Positions 61,001-64,000 of a DNA stretch of 64,000 nt are shown one piece after another. This DNA is from Antedon bifida (taxonomy: Eukaryota > Echinodermata > Crinoidea > Comatulida > Antedonidae): the NCBI GenBank assembly GCA_963402885.1, contig OY727096.1, positions 17,651,820 through 17,715,819 on the forward strand. Reading direction: 5' to 3'. The translations under genes and the position numbers were made by a program. Position 1 is the stretch's first letter; every line of letters begins with the position of its first letter. The notes below the pieces were generated by a model. It worked only from the letters and a program-made list of their open reading frames with translations, did no database searches and was not told where the DNA came from.

Positions 61001-63723
61001 TATTCTCATCCAATAGCGAGCACAAACTCGGCAATTACAGGATGAGATAAACTATTTATAGTTTATCGTGCTTATAAACTAAGTCTCATTTGAGGCTTAG
61101 GAGTGAAGTTGAAAGAAGTCGTGAATTACAACCCTGGCACTACTGTAGGTCAGGATTGAACCTTGGGATTGGAAGGCTATGTAATGTTAACCACCAAGCT
61201 ACAGCTCCACTACATTGATTTTAAAATATTCATTCTTGTATATCTAAAATGTATTATATCTATTTATTAGTTCATTTAATTTTGGTTTGTTATATAGAGT
61301 TGAAGAGTACTAGTATAGTATAATATCTTGAATTTTACAGATCCACCAGAATACAAAGGCTTAAATGATGCATGGCGACACCAGTCTTGGTTTGATCTGG
61401 GTTCACTACCGTATTGGGGTATAGTAACAGTGTATGGAGGAGGTGGATATGTAATTGAGCTTGGTAAAACAGTTGAGGATGCATGGGCCATCGCCGACTA
61501 TCTGCGTGCGACCAAGTGGGTTGATCAGTACACTCGTGCTGTATTTTTTGAATTCACTGTTTACAATCCTGTCATTAACTTCTATGCGGTGTCCTATATG
61601 ATAGCTGAATTTTTACCACAAGGAGGTAAGACCAGCATTTCAAACCCCAACATCTCAGTAGTGGTACAGTAAATACCCTATAACAATTATGTAAGATGAA
61701 TATTGGCTCTTTACCAGCATATACACATTGATATCTATATATTAAAACTAAGTAAACCAGGATCCTAGTTATTCTTAACTGACTGAATGTGGAAATAATG
61801 ATAAACCGCAAGATAGGTAATTTTTTTTTACAAATTGGATATCTCTCATATCTATAAATTTTAAAATAACGCATCCATTTTGTTATACCAATTTCAATGC
61901 GATTTCAGCAGTCAAAGATAGCAAGCTTGGTCTGTACTGTTCTCCCATGTTTGGTTGATACCACAAATTCACTTTGTTGGTGTCCGTCCATTAGATGGTT
62001 AACCTCATTATTTTTATTGTTTTTCTCTGCACAGGTGCCATACCATACTTTCATTTTCAGACGTTGAAATTGGACCGATACTTTGGGGCATACAGCTACA
62101 TCGTCCTCGCAGCTGAAGCCGGGTTGTGTGTCTTCACCCTCTGGTTTGCATTTAAAGAATTTAAACACATCAAAAAACAGAAGAAAAAATACTTCAAAAG
62201 TCTTAGTAACCTGGCAGAGTTTATTACTCTAGTGTTGTCCATAACAGCATTTGTTATGTACATGTATCGCACATTTGTCGCCAAGAGTCTTATGACAGAG
62301 CAAAGTGAGAATCCAACAAAGTTTTTGAATTTCCAATATGTGGGCCAGTGGGATCAGGTGAGTAATGGCTACAATGAACTATAGGGTCTGTTTCCACTGC
62401 CATGACAAACAATGTCTAGACTGTAATCTTAACTGTCTAAAGCTCTGTATACACTATCACAGTGTGGGTGACAAAAAAAGTGTGATGTGCCAAAATATGG
62501 TAGTGATATGCCCAAATATAGTAGTGATATGACATCATCGTGTCCATAATGGGCACATCACATTTTGTTTGATAGTGTAGACAGAGCTTAACTATAGGGT
62601 CTGTTTCTTACTACCATGAAAAGTCAGTAATTTCTTGTCTGTATCCTTAACTGTCTAACTATATAATAGGGTCTGTTTCTACTACCATTACAAATTAGTT
62701 TATGTGGCACTAGTACTCATGCATGCATGACTGATTTTGTTCTCCTTCTTTTGCAGATGTTCTGTTGGATGATAGGCTTAATTCTCTTCATATCAACAAT
62801 CAAGTTCATGAAGCTGTTGCGTTTCAACAAACGGATGCTGCTGCTCTCTCAAACTATACAGACATGTTGGTTGGAACTGCTTCTCTTCTTCATGATGTTT
62901 GCTGTTATATTTGCTTCGTATGCTTGTGCCGGATTCATGTTGTTTGGTAACAGCATGATTGATTACTACACGATGGTCACCACGTTAGAATCTTTGTTTG
63001 CTACTCTGCTTGGTAAGTATTCTCAAATTATCTCACAAATAGTACATTTTTTAAGCTCTGTCTACACTATCAAACTAGTGTGATGTGCCCAAATATGGTA
63101 GTGATATGCCCAAATATGGCAGTGATATGACATCATTATGTCCATCTGGGCTAATTTTATATGCAATTTAAAATGCCTACTTGTACCATACTATGAATAG
63201 AACTGTACAAAGATAATAATTTGGTCACTACCGAATTACAGTACTGTTATAAAAAGCAAATTACATTTACACTTTAGATGATTGTTATATAACAATATGG
63301 CATCATTTGTATGTAAGCGTAAGTATAAATAAATAAATAAATATAAATATTTTCATTAAATAAAATAATACTATTATTTTTTTAAATATTGTATTGTAAG
63401 GACTATTGGAAGATGATGTAATTGTGTTAAAATATTTGGCGTTTTTGTACATGTAGGTAACTTCAACTTTGACGACATGGTTGGTGTGAACAGAGTCCTA
63501 GGGCCAATATTTTTCTTCAGTTTCACACTGACCATCGTGTTTGTTCTTATGAACATGTTTATCACCATCATCAATGAGGCGTTCTCTGTTACCAAAGAAG
63601 AGAATGCAAAGATGAAAAATGATGTAGAAATCATCGACTTTATGGTTCGACGATTTAAGGAGACTGTGGGATTTGCTGAGAGAAGGAACTTGAAACCAAA
63701 GAGACGACATAAATATGTTGAAG
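23651..63723 (+). CDS. Gene 2: WSC/F5-8C/PKD/REJ polycystin-1-like protein, 52 exons, lacks only its last exon
   Basis: Exons: 23651-23698, 23986-24034, 24549-25022, 26118-26241, 27602-27786, 28158-28305, 28650-28885, 29119-29285, 29676-30006, 30320-30634, 30799-30992, 31314-31452, 31679-31810, 31957-32072, 32792-32926, 33329-33470, 33978-34279, 34555-34696, 34985-35268, 35725-35863, 36230-36501, 36668-36803, 37333-40365, 41018-41192, 41422-41520, 41698-41879, 42688-42882, 44246-44379, 44661-44811, 45142-45263, 45656-45863, 46072-46241, 47005-47113, 47886-47952, 48296-48377, 48583-48736, 49020-49117, 49415-49652, 50535-50690, 51047-51206, 51667-51844, 52317-52541, 52766-53143, 53521-54396, 54788-55017, 55417-55594, 60142-60319, 60734-60853, 61341-61625, 62035-62357, 62757-63012, 63457-63723. 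They total 13,237 nt with compatible phases at every junction (4,412 codons). Domains: leader 1-27, beta module 33-190, WSC 191-293, PKD-like 294-847, four F5/8C 848-1403, PKD repeats 1404-2175, REJ about 2178-2776, GAIN/GPS to about 3345, TM1, PLAT 3383-3508, TM2-6, channel to 4412. The start ATG is chosen because it is followed by a hydrophobic leader. A large extracellular matrix- or glycan-binding receptor coupled to a cation-channel module is the likely role. Confidence 0.9.
25023..26117. other. Gene 2 intron 3, with a hairpin MITE
   Basis: Holds a G/C-rich patch at 25440-25545 (runs of CCCCTCC) and the MITE at 25788-26031. No other gene is seen. Confidence 0.6.
25788..26031. mobile_element. 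Hairpin MITE
   Basis: Ends TAAGGCCGTGTTTCCACAGC and GGCCGCGGAGACACGACCTTA-type are inverted repeats of each other over about 21 bp. The interior contains GATAATTATC-rich sequence and no ORF. Confidence 0.75.
26118..27786 (+). CDS. Gene 2 WSC domain
   Basis: Exons 26118-26241 and 27602-27786 encode a cysteine-rich domain whose spacing fits WSC: T-G-C-Y-P at the start, 'GECYQICKNWDYKYSS', 'GACLCGATL', 'FCDEMCGINGDKCGGDYHGD' and an aromatic end. WSC domains bind carbohydrate; one is present in vertebrate polycystin-1 and several in yeast cell-wall sensors. All the usual cysteines are present. The intron between the two exons is phase 2 and contains a foldback repeat (26727-27528). Confidence 0.87.
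26727..27528. repeat. Large foldback element (arms about 250 bp)
   Basis: The left arm 26727-26983 ('GCGCTAGTTCCGTTTCGCAC' to 'TTGTTGTTTCTATGGAGCGCC') returns as its reverse complement at 27291-27528 with high identity. The spacer is about 310 bp. It lies in the intron that splits the WSC domain. Confidence 0.92.
28158..30992 (+). CDS. Gene 2 PKD-like modules and second beta module
   Basis: Exons 28158-28305 and 28650-28885 encode a PKD-like immunoglobulin fold ('AGTSILKFSVADLDGD', 'VQVDIDFGTSD'). Exons 29119-29285, 29676-30006 and 30320-30634 encode a beta-rich stretch with four cysteines and the motif 'VKQGDVIAWYKS', similar in plan to the N-terminal module. Exon 30799-30992 returns to a PKD repeat ('YRFNLGNGDEIVTSE', 'TGTYLVKATGYNE'). 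Boundaries between modules follow phase-1 introns. All parts are extracellular. Confidence 0.75.
28328..28395. mobile_element. Pogo/Tigger-like end fragment
   Basis: CAGTAGAACCTCTGTTAAGA followed by GGACACC matches the style of Tigger-type terminal repeats. A second fragment with 'CAGTAGAACCCCTATTAAGG' is at 44526-44572. Confidence 0.5.
31314..31810 (+). CDS. Gene 2 PKD-type exons before the F5/8C block
   Basis: Exons 31314-31452 and 31679-31810 encode about 90 residues with the A-T-I-L-W-D-V strand, 'YNVTIGDAEIHLLPGEEFHQ' and 'TYDGDKTITDVYALNTG', which fit half-repeats of the PKD fold with the usual Tyr/Asn-x-Gly ends. Both end in phase 1. Detail within the block is tentative. Confidence 0.65.
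31957..36803 (+). CDS. Gene 2: four tandem F5/8 type C (discoidin-like) domains
   Basis: Nine exons make four modules: A (31957-32072, 32792-32926, 33329-33470), B (33978-34279, 34555-34696), C (34985-35268, 35725-35863) and D (36230-36501, 36668-36803). Each starts and ends in phase 1. B is canonical: C-R-D-P-L-G-M-E-D-S at the start, 'QITASSNVQSARRN', 'LWQPSSGDSSEWIQVDLQ', 'EFRIGYSLDGVKWRNL', 'TTRYLRIIPIQW' and 'EVYGCE' at the end, with both terminal cysteines. A, C and D lack the cysteine pair but keep 'YSIDG', 'ARHIRMTIQ', 'CSYSDDAFNWNFL' and 'IARFLRITV' signatures. F5/8C domains bind glycans, collagen or phospholipid, so this array is an adhesion surface. In B to D a phase-0 intron sits at the same place, which supports exon-pair duplication. 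Confidence 0.86.
32340..32640 (-). repeat. LINE/SINE tail with (TTCAAG)n end
   Basis: Five or six TTCAAG hexamers at 32347-32378 lead into 'AAATTTATTCACATAATGC'. On the minus strand this is a non-LTR element tail ending in a (CTTGAA)n microsatellite, as in CR1/L2 families. No reverse transcriptase remains. Confidence 0.6.
32990..33065 (+). repeat. tRNA-like SINE head
   Basis: A-box-like 'GAGTAGGTGGATAAGG' and B-box 'GGGTTCAAATCC' spaced as in tRNA genes, but the anticodon arm does not fold well, so it is read as SINE head rather than tRNA gene. Confidence 0.5.
33160..33285. mobile_element. TTAA-type MITE copy 3
   Basis: Left end TTAAGCTCTGTCTACACTGT intact; right end decays after 'TTGTCAAACTAGTTTGA'. 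Confidence 0.8.
33793..33945. mobile_element. hAT-like MITE, CAGTGG(C/T)GTAAC ends
   Basis: Left 'CAGTGGTGTAACACAG' and right 'CGTTACGCCACT' are inverted repeats. A related copy is at 40876-40990 (CAGTGGCGTAACGCA ... CTACCCACTGA), and 29320-29440 shares internal sequence ('CAGGGTT', 'CTCAGGGG.CCC' type). Confidence 0.65.
34744..34885. mobile_element. TTAA-type MITE copy 4
   Basis: AAAGCTCTGTCTACACTATC at the left, family core GTGATGTGCCCAAATATGGT, and a degenerate right end 'GTAGTGTATACAAATCTTTA'. Confidence 0.82.
35345..35520. repeat. Relative of the 42203-42663 foldback
   Basis: Shares 'AAAATGTTTGCCATGC', 'GTTTACTGGTC'-like and 'GAAAATCAACATGTTGTG' sequence with the right and left arms of the foldback at 42203-42663. 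Confidence 0.5.
36839..37005. mobile_element. TTAA-type MITE copy 5
   Basis: Both ends present: 'TTTGTCTACACTATCAAACT' and 'AGTTTGATAGTGTAGACAGC'. Interior tandemly duplicates 'ACCATATTTGGGCA.ATCACT'. Confidence 0.87.
37333..40365 (+). CDS. Gene 2 giant exon: PKD repeats and start of REJ
   Basis: One 3,033-nt exon, opened at the AG of 37331-37332 and closed at the GT of 40366, encodes about 1,011 residues. Several PKD repeats are visible from degenerate 'DFGDG' and 'Y..PG.Y' pairs: 'CTIDMDDGT' with 'YRNPGTYVIVV', 'ITYDDDSS' with 'YSDPGFYRVSVTVTNDVS', 'VDFGND', and 'CDFGDT' with 'YSKPGEYTVKLNASNPV'. From about residue 2178 the sequence changes to REJ: N-A-P-C-F-T-P-V, 'TNRRRYLASEEI', 'LGFLSIPKATLGYGTYRAEL', 'GIDGGLTRSLGW' and 'FFWFCRRMTYQP'. 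N-glycosylation sequons are common. The frame opens at the exon start, well before any internal Met, so this is not a separate single-exon gene. Confidence 0.9.
40446..40591. mobile_element. TTAA-type MITE copy 6
   Basis: TTAAGCTCTACACTATCAAA at left, 'TTTGATAGTGTAGACAGAGC' at right. Located just after the giant exon. A short solo end of the same family is at 41543-41568. Confidence 0.87.
41018..44379 (+). CDS. Gene 2 REJ-domain C-terminal exons
   Basis: Exons 41018-41192, 41422-41520, 41698-41879, 42688-42882 and 44246-44379. The last four match gene 1 exons 2081-3959 one for one in phase. Marks: 'TGMYWDMIYEVKLIIKKE', 'CKINCGEKVNPTNKF', 'YETYKIKVIASRNKDFS', GNCTIEP, 'LTYQFSVRSDN' and 'RVRVTDSIGTF'. 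The counterpart of 41018-41192 for gene 1 is not present in 1-2080 and must lie further upstream. Confidence 0.85.
42203..42663. repeat. Foldback element (arms about 190 bp)
   Basis: 'CATTATTTGTTTTATAACAC' and 'GGCAAAAATTCTCAAAATGT' of the left half reappear inverted in the right half as 'GTGTTATAAAACAAATAATG' and 'ACATTTTGAGAATTTTTGCC'. It lies in the intron before REJ exon 42688-42882. Confidence 0.88.
42905..43860. mobile_element. Element with GGTTTGC ends carrying a 16-bp satellite
   Basis: Left end 'AAAAGGTTTGCATGGCG' and right end 'GGTGTACCGCAAACCTTT' are the same ends as in 8380-8650. Between them lie the 16-bp array and about 500 bp of unique DNA. The array monomer can be derived from the element's own terminus. 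Confidence 0.65.
42950..43322. repeat. 16-bp minisatellite, about 23 copies
   Basis: Near-perfect head-to-tail repeats of TACACCATGTGTTTCG, with a single 3-bp-type interruption near 43264. Because 16 is not a multiple of 3, all six frames stay open with a 16-residue period; these ORFs are not genes. Confidence 0.97.
44661..51844 (+). CDS. Gene 2 GAIN-like stalk exons
   Basis: Thirteen exons from 44661-44811 to 51667-51844. Early exons are alpha-helical (SKAYDVIEELTNLASAGDSA; 'VQQSLTELRTAMVAAIYELT'), as in the helical subdomain A of GAIN. Exons 47886-47952 and 48296-48377 insert a strongly acidic tract (DDTDSEEEEEEGTEED) that has no counterpart in gene 1. Later exons are beta-rich with cysteines ('GGGCQLPDDPTV', 'GFGMVCYNDTG', 'VVEVCRSEQHLG') and end with 'YYDRPWNGTRY' and 'INIGVRHVWGGEEED' just before the GPS exon. 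Exon 49415-49652 has a decayed partial copy of its 3' end downstream at about 49900-49925. Confidence 0.8.
45386..45560. mobile_element. Pogo/Tigger-like MITE
   Basis: Starts CAGTCAACTCTCCCAATACC and contains inverted 'GGTATTGGGAGAGT' near the end, with repeated 'TCTGGTATT' motifs. Non-coding. Confidence 0.6.
46385..46656 (+). repeat. tRNA-derived SINE with conserved marine-invertebrate body
   Basis: tRNA-like head ('GTGTTAGATGTTGGACTACT', B-box 'GAGTTTGAATCC'), body with 'CACCCAGGTGTACAAATGGGT', and tail 'GTGAAGCGCTTAGAAGC' into an ATT-type end. Complete-looking copy in the intron after exon 46072-46241. Confidence 0.75.
47669..47840. mobile_element. Hairpin MITE family 2, copy 1
   Basis: Left 'ATAAAGGGTCTTTCACAACT' and right 'AGGTGTGAAAGACTCTTTAT' are inverted. 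Interior contains 'CGGCACCGGACCAGAACCGT'. Confidence 0.85.
48392..48524. mobile_element. TTAA-type MITE copy 7
   Basis: 'TTTTGTCTACACTATCAA' at left and 'TTGATAGTATAGACAGAGC' at right, with two 'GTAGTGATATG' repeats inside. Confidence 0.83.
49653..50118 (+). pseudogene. Two decayed copies of gene 2's TM4 exon segment, in an intron
   Basis: 49683-49822 and about 49951-50068 each resemble 54247-54375, the part of exon 53521-54396 that encodes 'IFAWMTIGVAFWMTIEV'. Shared tracts include 'GTGTAGCATTTTGGATGACC' and 'GAAAAGAAAAGGCAACAGAG'. Both have small indels that break the frame. The second is preceded (about 49897-49925) by a copy of the 3' end of exon 49415-49652 including its donor, so a roughly 250-bp unit was tandemly duplicated after the TM4 piece arrived. 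Confidence 0.88.
50754..50921. mobile_element. Hairpin MITE family 2, copy 2
   Basis: 'AAAGGGTCTTTCACACCTGT' and 'ACAGGTGTGAAAGACTCTT' are inverted ends, and the match extends into 'TCCTGCATGGGTCCGGCAC' and 'AACCGTGCCGGA'. Confidence 0.87.
51215..51368. mobile_element. Hairpin MITE family 3
   Basis: 'CAGCTTCGTTCCCACTAGGA' and 'TCCTAGTGGGAACCAAGCTG' are inverted ends around a 150-bp body. Confidence 0.87.
52317..52541 (+). CDS. Gene 2 GPS autoproteolysis site and TM1 exon
   Basis: A 75-codon phase-0 exon, the same length as its gene 1 counterpart. GPS core: R-E-C-T-R-C-N-T-Y-H-L-T-S-F-G-G-G, with the HL^T cleavage point intact. TM1 follows (NPVVFVFMTCCICIYTVVVI) and then a charged cytoplasmic start (WARKEDQRDKSR). 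Self-cleavage would separate the roughly 3,330-residue adhesive ectodomain from the channel half. Confidence 0.92.
52766..53143 (+). CDS. Gene 2 PLAT/LH2 domain
   Basis: A single 378-nt phase-0 exon encodes the complete 126-residue PLAT domain: 'YNYEITFFTGVRKNSSTSAH', 'GEGGETGIRVVKDKKRKLFE', 'LRIWHDNKGKYPSWFLSR' and 'LQTNRMYYFMLDKWLAVEE'. It aligns to gene 1 along its whole length with no gap and with roughly two thirds identity by eye, the highest conservation between the two genes together with the start of the next exon. Confidence 0.93.
53521..55594 (+). CDS. Gene 2 TM2-TM6 block
   Basis: Exons 53521-54396, 54788-55017 and 55417-55594. The first exon carries 'SELTSFGHLFYSRTRRNL', membrane segments 'CCLSLLFCTMMANIFFYG' and 'IVVGVISSLMVVPANVIIVQ', a long Lys/Ser-rich cytoplasmic loop ending in a run of lysines, and 'FGWIFAWMTIGVAFWMTIEV'. 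The second continues 'VLLLATIFSLIIK' and an acidic helix ('DPTKLEEFEKQRAAELA'). The third holds TM6 (REVTIYMLFLYILMTVSFGN). The intron 54397-54787 is nearly filled by a 30-bp minisatellite. The TM4 portion (54247-54375) is the source of two decayed copies at 49683-50070. Confidence 0.92.
54428..54775. repeat. 30-bp minisatellite filling an intron
   Basis: About eleven copies of a 30-bp unit (ATTATTGTCACAAACCAGCT plus TCACATCTTG) occupy nearly all of the intron between 54396 and 54788. The unit is divisible by 3, so long ORFs appear in both strands, but the splice signals on each side are intact and reading through from the exon hits a stop after a few codons. Confidence 0.95.
55108..55340. 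repeat. 16-bp imperfect satellite
   Basis: Repeats of ATGTCACTATGATAAT with variants and spacers, in the intron between exons 54788-55017 and 55417-55594. Confidence 0.9.
55875..55988 (-). repeat. tRNA-derived SINE, sister of 5932-6045
   Basis: On the minus strand: A-box 'TGGTCTAATGGTTAGGACA', a five-bp anticodon stem TCTGC/GCAGA around loop ATATCAA, B-box GGGTTCGAATCTC, then 'CTCATTCTCACAGATTTCCT'. The tRNA fold is better kept than in the 5932 copy. Confidence 0.78.
56093..59990. repeat. Three diverged tandem units of about 1.2-1.5 kb
   Basis: Units begin at about 56093, 57327 and 58473 with 'AGATTTGAACTCGTCACT' and 'GACGAGTT.GGTTATCCGC'. In each follow 'ATGATGACGTCATCA', 'GTGGCCATACGATGACGTCA', 'ACGCGCGCAAATTGT' and 'GCGCGTAACTT.TGTGAAACA' in that order. 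A related piece is at about 1440-1830. The third unit contains extra duplicated sub-blocks (from about 59030). No protein is encoded. Confidence 0.85.
59990..60110. repeat. Palindromic GGTTATCCGC cluster with poly-A tracts
   Basis: 'GGTTATCCGC' and 'GCGGATAACC' face each other twice within 110 bp, separated by A-runs, so two small hairpins can form. The same GGTTATCCGC opens each large unit upstream. Confidence 0.8.
60142..61625 (+). CDS. Gene 2 polycystin (TOP) extracellular domain
   Basis: Exons 60142-60319, 60734-60853 and 61341-61625. Marks: 'SRDYFWNYTQNVFIPSLFAG', 'VGIARLRQLRVIPDLCEIPE', the second cysteine in 'VDSCRPAYGAF', 'LPYWGIVTVYGGGGYVIELG', 'KWVDQYTRAVFFEFTVYN' and 'VINFYAVSYMIAEFLPQGG'. 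This matches the R-L-R-Q-x-R-V plus C...C plan of PKD2-type extracellular domains more closely than gene 1 does. The first exon follows a 4.5-kb repeat-filled intron. Confidence 0.91.
60480..60650. repeat. SINE-like fragment
   Basis: 'GGTTCAAAGCTCACCCGCTC' resembles a B box, followed by 'CATGTGCACTTTAAAGAACC'. Single copy in the window; tentative. Confidence 0.4.
61050..61215 (-). repeat. tRNA-derived SINE, sister of 17805-17945
   Basis: Shares 'AAGTCTCATTTGAGG', 'CAACCCTGG' and 'GTTAACCACCAA' with the gene 1 copy; here it is longer and lies in the intron before exon 61341-61625. Confidence 0.65.
62035..63723 (+). CDS. Gene 2 PKD2-like channel domain, 3' end of gene outside window
   Basis: Exons 62035-62357, 62757-63012 and 63457-63723 cover S2-S6: 'SYIVLAAEAGLCVFTLWFAF', 'EFITLVLSITAFVMYMYRTF', 'FCWMIGLILFISTIKFMKLL', 'ELLLFFMMFAVIFASYACAG', pore helix 'TLESLFATLLG' and S6 'VLGPIFFFSFTLTIVFVLMN'. 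The filter reads L-G-N across the phase-1 intron at 63013. The coding sequence ends in phase 1 at 63723, as in gene 1 (20924), so one short terminal exon is expected downstream of 64000. 63724-64000 is intron. Confidence 0.91.
62438..62591. mobile_element. TTAA-type MITE copy 8 (complete)
   Basis: 'AAAGCTCTGTATACACTATC' at left, 'GATAGTGTAGACAGAGCTTAA' style right end, and the core 'GATGTGCC.AAATATGGTAGT' repeated inside. Confidence 0.87.
63050..63146. mobile_element. TTAA-type MITE copy 9 (left half only)
   Basis: 'TTAAGCTCTGTCTACACTAT' and core intact up to 'GACATCATTATGTCCAT'; the right half is missing. Confidence 0.82.
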
Positions 63724-64000
63724 GTATGGATATTATAATTCTTCCGCTGCCCTTAGAAAATGAGGCCAAGCACTTGACACTTCTCTGAATTTGGCTGCAG
63801 TCACTGCCTCTGTTCACATCCTGTACTTGGATCAACACAAGGGGTTTTATTCCTCTTTGGAATGTGCAATTTTTTTTAATTGAGTCTTAGAGAGGTGTGT
63901 GTGTAAAAGTTATAGTTGATGGGGCTAAACGAAGAAACTGATATAACTTTTCACTGATAGTGAAAACAAATACTGTATGAAAACACTGTAAATTTACCAG

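Noticed and set aside
2081-63723. One single giant gene across both copies
   Set aside because: Gene 1 ends with a stop in its homologous last exon and poly(A) signals, while gene 2 begins with an ATG and a leader peptide; channel modules are present twice.
63724-63788. Coding extension past 63723
   Set aside because: Gene 1 splices at the same codon (20924) and the downstream sequence shows no similarity to the gene 1 terminal exon.

Overview
The window is animal nuclear DNA: AT-rich, intron-dense, with GT-AG exons and many short mobile repeats. The tagged vocabulary of 'GGCCTA'-rich introns, 5S- and tRNA-derived SINEs, and REJ-type polycystins points to an invertebrate deuterostome, most probably an echinoderm. 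That is inference from sequence style and gene family, not a database match.

The protein-coding content is two head-to-tail paralogues on the + strand, both of the polycystin-1 / REJ (receptor for egg jelly) family. Gene 1 enters the window already inside its REJ domain (first visible exon 2081-2173) and ends with a stop at 21667-21669. I could place 29 exons, about 1,867 residues: REJ C-terminal part, a GAIN-like stalk, a GPS cleavage site (HL^T), TM1, PLAT/LH2 domain, the TM2-TM6 block, the polycystin extracellular domain, the PKD2-like channel and a short C-tail. Gene 2 starts at an ATG with a signal-peptide-like leader (23651) and runs to 63723, where only the last exon appears to be missing. 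I could place 52 exons that keep one open frame of 4,412 codons: signal peptide, beta-rich N-terminal module, WSC domain, PKD-like modules, four successive F5/8 type C (discoidin-like) domains, a 3,033-nt exon of PKD repeats plus the start of REJ, the rest of REJ, GAIN/GPS, TM1, PLAT and an 11-TM channel portion. In the 3' half the two genes share almost every intron position and phase.

Layout: 1-2080 intron of gene 1 (repeats only); 2081-21669 gene 1; 21670-23650 3' UTR candidate and intergenic DNA; 23651-63723 gene 2; 63724-64000 start of its last intron. Introns hold at least ten copies of a TTAA-flanked MITE, several other hairpin MITEs, hAT-like and pogo-like fragments, tRNA-derived and 5S-rRNA-derived SINEs, three large inverted repeats, four minisatellites, and a 4.5-kb intron made mostly of three diverged tandem units of about 1.2 kb.

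The most distinctive points are the domain architecture of gene 2 (WSC + four F5/8C + PKD + REJ + GPS + PLAT + channel), pore-filter substitutions that differ between the paralogues (LGK versus LGN), a GC-AG intron that splits PLAT only in gene 1, and two decayed copies of gene 2's own TM4 exon segment lodged in an upstream intron. I see no prokaryote-style system, CRISPR array or intact transposase. All exon boundaries are read by eye from splice signals, frame and comparison of the two paralogues; no transcript data were available.
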